Positions 55,601 through 64,000 of a stretch of DNA of 64,000 nt are shown here, in pieces (the stretch's first letter is position 1; each line of letters opens with the position of its first letter). The DNA comes from Mytilus edulis. Its lineage: Eukaryota > Mollusca > Bivalvia > Mytilida > Mytilidae. The stretch spans positions 75,133,960-75,197,959 of the forward strand of contig NC_092345.1 of the NCBI RefSeq assembly GCF_963676685.1. Reading direction: 5' to 3'. The notes under the pieces are model-generated. The model saw nothing but the letters and a program-made list of their open reading frames with translations. It was not told the origin of the DNA and made no database searches. Position numbers and translations under genes: made by a program.

Positions 55601-58600
55601 CACAGATGAAACCGATTCCATTCCAAAATAATGCAGTATGCATTCTACAATATGCATGTCCACAACAGAAATAAAAAAGTCTTTATCTGCATCGTACTTG
55701 TTTTTAACATCTTCTCCCACATTGGATCTTGAAATTCTATCTTGAAAAGACTTCAATGTTCCCAATTCTGCTCCACTTTCCTTTGAATATAGCATCTTAA
55801 ATGTCATGGTTAAAAAGTTCATTAGTAGGTGAAATAATTCAAAAGTTATTGGGGAAAGATGACTGAATTTCTCTTTTGGATCTACATGGTGGGCTCTCAA
55901 ATTCTTTGCCCCAGAAAAACGTTCTCTGGTCAGTAAATCCCCCCCAATGTGAATCTTAACATCATCCATATTTTTTCCAACACTTGAAAATACATCTTCG
56001 ACAACCTTTTCGTAGTAATCAAGTATTCCAACTACATCTTGATAGCGCTGTTCATTTTTGTACAATACAGCAAGCGGGATAACTCTGGATTTTTGTTTTA
56101 ACTTATCTGATATTGGAGAACTAATTTCATTCGGAATAACATCTTTAAATTGTCTGAAGAAAGGGATGTGATTTTGAAGCACGCGAGCAATCAATATGGT
56201 GTAGTCGTACTTGATATTCTGAATATCATTGGGATTAGGTATATAATCCCTAAATTCATTAACCTGCATAGTACAATGAAATGGTGACGGCATATGTAAA
56301 TAAGAAAAATCAGTATTCTGTACAATTACTGCAGATGCAAAAGCATGTTCCATATGTGACTTATTATCAATTCTTTCGTCATGTACAGATGTTTTCCAAT
56401 TCACATTGTCCCCAATTATTCTGAATCTTTTTAATTTAAGATTGTCTATGAGGTGGTGGTTGAAGCTACCTCCAATTAGATCTACAACTGTCAATGTTCT
56501 GCCATAGCATAAACATGCTCCTAAAGGCTGCAATCGATCATAAACCTGAAAATAAACATAGTTGAACTGTGGGTTACAATTTAATGCTATATACACAATA
56601 TACCCACACTATAAATATTTGGAAATCATCAAGATGATGAACAATGAATTTGAAAAACAATCTAAAGATTAACATTCTCACATTGTAGTGTTTTGAATTT
56701 GAAGCCATATATACAGATTGTCATCTTGTAGTAAACAATCAACACAGAAGCATAGATATTAAAGCATTTGTATACATGTAACATCTACAATCAGATAACA
56801 GTTTATTTAAATGACAGATCTATGTGTATTTATTGCGTTTACTTTGATTAGGGTTGTTATCGCTATTTTGTGCATTTTTCCTTTGATCTTTTTTTGTGAT
56901 AATTTTCATATCATACTTCTCGCTTGAGATGGAAAAATTATCGCTAGAAACTAAGGAGTCCATGTGGCGTTGCTAACGAAATTGACATTGAAATTGACAA
57001 TATCGTCATAGGTAAAATAGCGATAAACAGATTATCATTGGTCATCTCAACTCGATTGCTTTTCTCACTTTCACTGTAAAAGCTCAAGGGAGAAAATCAA
57101 TCTCGTTGAGATAATCAACGATAATCTATAATTATCTCTTTGATTCATTCCCCCATCTCCATTCTCTATTAAATATAATGCAAATATATTCATATCTTAG
57201 TGCTATAAAGGCTATAGAAAGCCATCTTTTTTCAATTCATTTTGACTATGCAACTACAAGTTTCAGTCCAAATACTTGGAGCTTATATATTGTATATATT
57301 TTTATTGGGGCTATTCCACAAAAAAATGTATGTGGAGTTGGAAGGCAGTTTTTGTCAGCATCCGCCACCCATACAATTGTAATTGAGAATTATAGTGCAT
57401 TATAGTGTGAAAAGTTGCTGTGATACCCATCACCCATGTATTATTAATACAATGTGCCTTCCACCCCCCTACATTTTTTTTCTGGAATAGCCCTTGTTAA
57501 AAAAAGGACAATTTCTATTAATATGCTTAAAAACAACTTTTTATGTATTAGTTTTTGTGCAAAAAGAACAGTGGAAGTCTATATTATACTTTTTTATACC
57601 TTCTGATCACAAATGTTATCCATCAATAACATTGACACCATTCTCTGTACACGGCTCAACTCTATGTTTCTGGATTGCATTAAAATGGCATAAACAAATG
57701 CAGCTTTTGGTATAACTTTTTCAATTTTGGTGTAACAGGATCGTTGTTGAGGTGGAAGCATGGTTGAAAAGAGCAATGTGCAAAGTACTGGTAATTTTTC
57801 CATCATTTCTTTGATTATTTTAGACCATTCAAGAGATTTCAAGCTACTAACATCTTTTTTCATTAGTTCACTGACAAACAGCAATTTCCTGTTTCCCATT
57901 GTAGAAATTGATGAGTCTATTTCTGAACATAGTTCAGAAATAACTCCATTTCTAAAGTTATCCATCTTCATAAGTGCACCATATATATTATTGTCATTTT
58001 GAATCACATTGATTAAGATGGATTTCTCTTCCTGGTTTAAATGGTTGTTACTTCTGCTTGGTGTAGTGGTCTTTAAAAATGTTGTAACATCTGGTAGAAC
58101 CGGATTGTAAAGTGTATTTCTATTCCTGAATACATAATCATGGTCAGAACCAATACATGTCCCTACATTATTTTCCCGTTGTGTCAAAATTGGTGTAATG
58201 GTTTCACCAGCATAACTATGGTCAGGAATTCCTAAAATGAATATAAATGCTTATATTTAACATTTTAATTAATACTGTGGAAAAAAAACGACTGAGAACA
58301 GAACCTTTTGACCACAAAATAATATTGTTTGAAAAAGTATGCAATGTACAAAATGTATAACTTACAAATTTCATTATTTTATAATAAAAAGATATTAAAA
58401 AAAAGAAGCCGAAATACATGTAGCATGTGTAACATCAAAATGTATAAATCAGGATTATCTCCCATGTAAGTGTTCAATTCAAGTTTATGTTACTTATTTT
58501 CCTTTCTGTTATGTTTCATATTCTCTTTCTTGTTTTGCTTGGTTTGATTTAAATTTACATTTATTGCCTGGATACATACAAATATGTTCTCAACTAAAAA

Positions 58601-61600
58601 TTTCTTTGCATATATAACATGTATAATCTAAAAGGATAAAATTTATCTTTGCACATACTATTAACATGTCATACACTTTATTCCAAAACTAGATCTATTA
58701 ATAAGTTAACTTAATGCACATATATGCAATAAAAGTTACTTTCAATGCCAAGAGTATCAGGACATTTATCTGGGTGTAATTGGTAAGTGTATACCTCTTA
58801 CTTAAACCCAGTCCCCAATCATGTATATCAAATAACTTTAATTGCCAAATGTACAATAAATTATATGTTCAATGTTCTTTTCCTGTAAGTTTCAGATGAA
58901 TTGCATTCTGTACATGTATGCTGCACTGTATCTTTTCTGTCTTCAGTTGATTGGATACCATAACATAAAATAACTGTATAACTGTAACATAAAACTGAAC
59001 AAAAAATTATAATAACAATTAATATACATTTCCATTATTGTCAAGAAATTTTGCTGATTTGAATCAATACTACATAATAGTATTCAGAGAGACCTGTTGG
59101 ATTATTGTTACAAGCAGGCCATCAATGAACAACAAGCAGTAAAAACTCATGAACACTTTCTTGTAGTACATGTATGTATATTGAATAAATGTTATTGAAG
59201 TTTGTGTGTAAAAGTAACATAGTTCATTTACTAACTGGCCGTAAAATAAGGGCTTTTTAAATAAATAGCTTATTGACATACTAGTAGCGTTTTCATTAAA
59301 ACAAAGATTTTTTTCATTGTTGATAGTTTTTCCAATTCCTCATTAAGGTACAGTAACAAGTTAGATTATTTTTATCTTCCCTAATAAAAAAAACATATGG
59401 TTTCAAACATGGGTCTGAGTTTCTCTTAACTTGTAGAAGTTAGCATAATATGACAGTATAAAAGTATTTTTGCTTTACTGTAGTTTTTACATGTATGTTG
59501 TTTTTAATGAGGACAACCCTTTTTTTGCTTGCAAGGAAGAGTTATTTTTGTAAGAGGTTACCATAGATATATAGAATGAAACAAAATAATTATGATTTAG
59601 ATATAAATGTACCACCATAGATATAAGATATATCAAATGGTGACACATAATATACCAAAGATTTATGGTGAATGGTGAAGTACAAATTAAATGTACCATA
59701 GATATATTGAACATGTATTTAGTGTGTATGTTGCAATATAAATTTACACTAAATATATGGTTTATATGTTCCATACAAATGTAAATGTACCAAAGATCTA
59801 TGGTGTATGGAGCCTTATAAATTTACCAAAGATTAGTGGTGCTTAGCATGTCTGTCCACTTGAAAAAAAAACCATAAAATCATACATGTACATGCACTGG
59901 TCAAATCACATAAATTTAAACAAATTAAAAGAACAAATTGAAGAAATTGTCATGTTTAGACATGTTAGATACACACCTTTATTGCTAGGCTCTGCATTGG
60001 AAGATAAATCAACAAACATATTCTCAGAACTTGCATGTTGACTTGGTTGTTGAAAATCTGTAAAATATATATGTGTCTCATTACAAATGTAACTTAATTG
60101 AATAAAAGTAAAGCATTTGTACAAACAAGAATATGTTTTTTTTTTATGAATTGATATTTGGATGGAGAGTTGTCTCATTGGCACTCACACCACATCTGTC
60201 TATATCTATTCACAGAATTAAGTTGTTATATGTTTGTTCCTTGCATCCTGATCATATCAAGGTTCTGCTAAATTTAAGACTTTGACAATATGTGTCCAAT
60301 TATTAAAGCCTGTGCTAGTCTTGTATTATTTTTAATTTCAGTTTCTTGTGTATAAATTGTATAAATTGGAGTTTGGTATGACATTTATAATCAATGAACT
60401 AGTATATATATATTTGTTTGGGGGCCAGCAGAAGGATGCCTCCGGGTGCTTAAATCTCTCCTTGCACTGAAGACATTCTGCTGTTGTCTGTTCTGTGGTC
60501 GGGTTGTTGTCTCCTTGACACATTCCCCATTTCCATTCTTAATTTTAGATATATATAAATGTATCTATGATTTACAAAAATATATGTAACACTCCCAAAC
60601 GTGTCATTCCCCCCAAATGTGTCCGATTTCCCCAAAGGTGTCTATTCTCCCCAAACGTGTCCATAATATTCAATATTCCCCAAACGTGTCCGATTTTAGA
60701 ACCCCCAAACGTGCCCGATACTATTGTTATTCGCCCAAACGTGTCCACTTTTAAACGCCCGAACGTCTGGCGTCTTTTAGCGCTAATACATGTCCTAAAC
60801 GCGACATCAATAACGTTCACGGCAGTTCTATGATGGGGGACATAGTTGATGAAGTGGTAATTTATTAGCATTAACTTGTTCAATGCCGGTTGTTAATGAT
60901 TATCATTACTGAAAATTGAATATGTAACATATGCATTAACTTTTGACTTATTTTGCTTATTGTCCAGTTGCAAGTATTTCATGCTCATTTAAAGCGAACA
61001 TACAAATAATTCTGGTACAGTTCAATTAATCGTTTACTATGTAAATTATTTTATACTAATAAACTCCGAAGATGCCTTTTATATTAATCAGAATATCGCA
61101 TGGTGGGCTTTCAGTCGAATTGACCTTCCATCTTTTTTTAACAGTTCTAATTTTTAATAAATTTTAGGATACGAGCGTCACTAAAGACACACGAACAAGA
61201 GAATTAACGTCCAGTGCCAAATATTTCATTCGTTATTTGAACGATATCATATTAACGATATATAGTGTAGATAGGTTATATTATCAAACCGGGAATTTAT
61301 TATTGGGCATTAATTTTTACGGTTATTTGGGATGACCACTAATCTAAAGAAAAATATATGCGAGTAAAGACCGATTTGTTTATGACTTCAGTAAGAAACT
61401 ACTTCAATGTCTGTTATGTTATATAGAGGCCGTTTCAAATAAAAGTTGCACAAATTAAAAAAAATGATGCCTTCCAAAATACAACGTATGGCACATTATA
61501 TATAGTGAAATGATGCAAACATTTTAATGCGCATAGAAAAAGAATTTAAGTTTTTTTTTTTTTTTTATCTTTTAATGAAATAGTAAAAGATCGTAAAATG

Positions 61601-64000
61601 AGTATACAATGATAATAATAATAATAAAAAAAAACAACACACAAATAACCTACGTTTTATAATATGAACACGAATGATAATTCCAGTAAAATAAAAAGCT
61701 TGGTATGGACACGTTTGGGGGATTGGACACGATTGGAGGTTTATTAAAAAATGTACACGTTTGAGCGTTTATACAAATGACACGCTTTGGCGCCCTTTGA
61801 CAACTAGACATGTTTTTGCAGTTCAGTGACGTCGATGTGGACACGTTTGGGGGAATCGGACACGTTTGGGGGGAAGGACACGTTTCTGAGTGTTACATAT
61901 ATATGGCAAACAAATCAACAATCAAACAAACAAAGACTGGTGGAATTTATTACTGAAGAATTATTAATTAATGGAAGTGAATATGGACATTAAAGTTCTA
62001 AAAGTACCCAGCTAAATGAACATGTAATGCTAATTGCAATAGCAGAAGCACAATAAGAAGAAAGGAAATCTAATTTGAAGAACTTTACTTCATTTCATGC
62101 ATTTATAATGAAAAGAAAGCAAAAGAAAATATATAATTTTGGTGTCAAATAATATCCATTTGGATTTCCATGAAATATTGATCCCTATGTATACATGTAT
62201 GTAAGTGGACAGAATTTTACAGCCAATTCTAATATGACGTGCTTCTTTCGCTTTGTAAACAACACCGTGATAAAATTCTCGATATATCTATACTTAGCGC
62301 AGACTCCAAGATGTACACAAATGGCTGTTTAAATATGCCTCCCACGTAAATCCACATGTATCGTAACCTATGTGTAAACGGTTGTGGATTTTCGCTGTGT
62401 CAACAATTACAATTGAATAAAACCCTACAGAACATTTATTCTGATTCTGACGCATAACAAAAAGAATTTACACATTAGAGAACGGAAAAATGGATAAAAA
62501 CAAAATAAATTAAAATTCCGCGAAATTCCAGTAATGATTTTGGCGCATTAACGTCATTTCAAAACATGACGTCATACGAATGAAAACGTCAAAGCTGAAG
62601 GTTTTTCTATTGCGTTTACCTTCTAAACTTGGATACAATTGCATTAAAATAAAGTATTGAGGTAGGTGTTGCTTGTTTTTTGTTCTATTGCATTATTCGC
62701 ACATTTACTAATTTCAGCAAGTCAACATGGCGGCTCCTTGGTTACAACATTTCAACAGTGAATTTTACGGTAGCTTACGATAAAAAATGTAAATTTTAAA
62801 TTGCAAAGGTTGGGTTTACTGAGAAGTAAAAAAAGTAATCACATTTTTTTAGCGGTTAGTTAAGAATGCATGTGTAATTCATGCAGGTTTATTAGATTTG
62901 TTTTACATTTATCGAACAGTGGGTATATAAAATAGAACAGCCATACACACGGTATACGCATCATCGCTTCAGTTTTTTAATGATCGTATTTGTCCTATTA
63001 GAATCGAAATAATTCATGGAAGCCATAGATTTGTTGTAAATTTACACATGGCCTGGGCCGTGATATTCGTTAATTTTATCCCTCGCTAACGCTCAGGATA
63101 AAATTCGAATATCACGGCCCAGGCCATGTGTAAATTTCCAACAAATCTATGGCTTCCATGAATTATTTCTTAAATATATACATTGTTATAAAATAATTCA
63201 ATTTAGACATGTGTTAGAACTGGAAATTTTTTTAGTTGTTGAAGCATTTGGATTGTGTCATTATAGGAAAATAAAACTGAACAGAATCTTTACTTCAGAT
63301 AAAAATTATCTGTATTAGGTCGTTGGCTTTCCTAGCCTGTTTGAATGGTTTTACGCTAGTAATTTTGGGGAAATTTTGTAAATTTGTTCAGTGTGAGCCA
63401 AGGCTCTGTGTTGACGGCCGTAAATTGACCTTTAATTGTTTACTTTTATAAATTGCTATTTGTATGGAGAGTTGTCTCATTGGCACTCGCACCACATCTT
63501 CCTATATATACATGTATCTATGTAGGGTATTTTTCCACTCATAAGTAGTGTGCCTTTATAACTTTGTTCAAAATGATTTCTGTTTTCAGATTAACACTGT
63601 ATGACTGTATTACATAATAACTGGTTGCATTGGGATGAAATTCGCTTGTTACCTACCCTCATTAATTTCAAGAGAAGCTCTTTTAGGGTGAAACCCAACA
63701 AGGGGTGAAGTTGGTAACCTCTTGTTACAGACTACTGGTGTTATAAATTCATCTTTTCTGGCGGCCGATTGACACTCGTCATAAAACTCTACTGTTTTCT
63801 TGTGAAGTGTCTCTAATCTGCGTTCGCAATTCCGACAAATCACCCCTTTATCCTTTGAAATCCCTCCATATTTTAACAACAAATCCCTTATCGAAAAATC
63901 TAATAATTTGGAAGATATTTTCTTCGATTGATACGGTGGCTTTGAACATACCAGACATTCATCTGTGTTCTTTTTCTTAACATTTTGACCAGATTCAGAC
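52650..64000 (-). CDS. DUF6589-like protein with N-terminal C4 zinc finger (5' partial)
   Basis: Visible exons in gene order: 64000-63657 (open at the window edge), 60057-59977, 58231-57600, 56545-55459 and 53380-52650. All borders are GT-AG and in phase, giving about 957 residues to the TGA. The first exon has two CxxC pairs 40-odd residues apart (CLVC ... CRNC), resembling a ZAD-type or treble-clef finger. The large fourth and fifth exons carry what I recall as hallmarks of DUF6589: an IIGDNV motif (56419-56402), PLAVLYKNEQ, the GGDLLTRERF motif, and VNTNGHFNGHIPADLAMEHL near the end. The function of that domain is not established. Conserved acidic residues (D of GDN, D of GGD, the DLAMEH aspartate/glutamate) invite comparison with RNase H-fold transposases, but that is my inference. 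It converges on the RecQ-like helicase gene. Confidence 0.75.
53680..53800 (+). repeat. 3' fragment of the 'tatacgaccgc' element
   Basis: Shares 'gatttgatcacaatccaaat', 'gccacaactgttcaggtt' and 'acctccgcagtcgtatgatg' with the 3' part of the copies at 17700-18690 and 22446-24522. Truncated, in the last intron of the DUF6589-like gene. Confidence 0.6.
54616..54782. mobile_element. Hairpin MITE with GGAGATAAC ends
   Basis: The arms of about 65 bp are near-perfect inverted copies: 'ctccgacggcatcaattt', 'gggatttgatggtcgcaaat' and their complement, around a ~35-bp loop. The termini read GGAGATAAC and GTTATCTCC. The whole element could fold into one long stem. In the last intron of the DUF6589-like gene. 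Confidence 0.75.
55100..55405 (-). repeat. Mussel interspersed repeat family A, reverse orientation
   Basis: In complement it matches 46930-47270: 'ggtctcttgtggagagttgt', 'tttgctcattgttgaaggtt' and 'agctgactatgtggtatggg'. It includes a short (tatg)n run at 55164-55183. Non-coding; it sits 50 bp beyond the 55459 exon border. Confidence 0.75.
56850..57140. repeat. Possible repeat element with 'gataatc' inverted ends
   Basis: Contains 'gggttgttatcgctattttg' on the left, 'ctttcactgtaaaagctcaa' and 'tcgttgagataatcaacgataa' on the right, phrases that look like a mussel repeat. End structure is unclear. In an intron of the DUF6589-like gene. Confidence 0.35.
57308..57493. mobile_element. 186-bp MITE with 3-bp duplication TTG
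   Basis: Inverted ends about 40 bp long: GGGCTATTCCACAAAAAAAT on the left and the complement of 'attttttttctggaatagccc' on the right, extending through 'ggaaggca'. TTG flanks both sides (57305-57307, 57494-57496). In an intron of the DUF6589-like gene, about 105 bp from exon 57600-58231. Confidence 0.7.
59560..59845 (+). repeat. Degenerate repeat of 'aaatgtaccatagatatatgg'
   Basis: The motif 'gtaccatagatat' or 'taccaaagatctatggt' recurs about seven times at irregular spacing, partly as inverted pairs. In an intron of the DUF6589-like gene. The rest of that intron (58232-59560) shows nothing recognised. Confidence 0.5.
60408..60548 (+). repeat. Mussel repeat fragment ('aaggatgcctccgggtgc')
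   Basis: Contains 'gccagcagaaggatgcctcc', 'aagacattctgctgttgtct' and 'gtctccttgacacattcccc', a family I recognise as common in mussel sequence. It ends against the element that starts at 60585. Short pieces of family A lie at 60160-60200 and 63460-63510 ('tggagagttgtctcattggc'). Confidence 0.6.
60585..61897. mobile_element. Foldback-like element with 'CCCCAAACGTGTCC' terminal arrays
   Basis: The outermost 10 bp are inverted, TGTAACACTC at 60585 and GAGTGTTACA ending 61897, with TATA on both sides. The left end (60595-60780) holds about nine diverged copies of a 17-20 bp motif, 'ccccaaacgtgtccgatt'. The right end (about 61700-61890) holds about six copies in the opposite orientation. The middle (60790-61690) is AT-rich and non-coding. 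No transposase is present. It lies in intron 1 (of those visible) of the DUF6589-like gene. Confidence 0.7.
62728..62784 (+). other. Candidate short coding exon (weak)
   Basis: An ATG in good context, 'caacATGGCGGCTCC', opens a short frame beginning MAAPWLQHFNSEFYG and stopping at TAA. It sits just after 'atttactaatttcag', which could be an acceptor, and a weak donor 'acg|gtagct' lies inside it. The 62560-62590 flank has two 'acgtca' sites. No downstream exon could be joined within the window. Confidence 0.2.
63007..63168. mobile_element. 162-bp hairpin MITE
   Basis: The two arms of about 72 bp are almost perfect inverted copies ('aaataattcatggaagccat', 'cacatggcctgggccgtgat' and complement) around a ~16-bp loop 'ccctcgctaacgctca'. 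Non-coding, in an intron of the DUF6589-like gene. Confidence 0.75.

Overview
This is a eukaryotic nuclear window, AT-rich, intron-rich and crowded with interspersed repeats. Several repeat families match ones I recognise from bivalve genomes, especially the mussel genus Mytilus: the 'agctcacctggcccgaaggg' family, the 'tatacgaccgcaaaa' family, and the 'attgccaatgagacaactatcc' family. A marine mussel is therefore my best guess. The species cannot be fixed from sequence alone.

Four spliced genes could be rebuilt exon by exon with matching splice phases. (1) GNL1, a circularly permuted nucleolar-type GTPase, + strand, 3464-21710, 13 coding exons, 563 aa, complete. (2) TBC1D13, a Rab GTPase-activating protein, - strand, 41805-28881, 14 coding exons, 388 aa, complete, tail-to-tail with GNL1. 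(3) A RecQ-like DNA helicase, + strand, 42474-48396, 4 exons, head-to-head with TBC1D13 across 668 bp. Its last exon has a 1-bp frameshift. (4) A DUF6589-like gene, - strand, 64000-52650, 5 visible exons, about 957 visible residues, 5' end outside the window. It has a C4 zinc-finger-like N-terminus and converges on the helicase gene. GNL1 and TBC1D13 are ordinary conserved housekeeping genes. The RecQ/DUF6589 pair looks more like accessory or possibly transposon-derived material.

Mobile elements sit between and inside the genes. They include a 5'-truncated APE-type non-LTR retrotransposon with an intact 994-codon reading frame and a 13-15 bp target-site duplication (48596-51799). Two foldback-like elements have termini built of short GC-rich tandem motifs (363-2403 and 60585-61897). 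A 2.64-kb mariner-like non-autonomous element with a TA duplication is nested in an older repeat inside a GNL1 intron (9807-12447). There are several small hairpin or TIR elements (MITEs), some with clear target duplications, and tRNA-derived SINEs. A 'tatacgaccgc' element is nested in another repeat and has Helitron-like termini.

Tandem repeats cluster strongly in TBC1D13 introns (units of 28, 38, 41, 42 and 65 bp). One intron carries a ~165-bp satellite organised as two copies of a 651-bp four-monomer higher-order repeat. In GNL1, the end of exon 5 together with its 5' splice site has been tandemly copied about five times into the following intron.

No genuine tRNA, rRNA, CRISPR or prokaryotic operon features were seen. 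Most short open frames in the window arise from satellites or AT-rich intron sequence and are not annotated.
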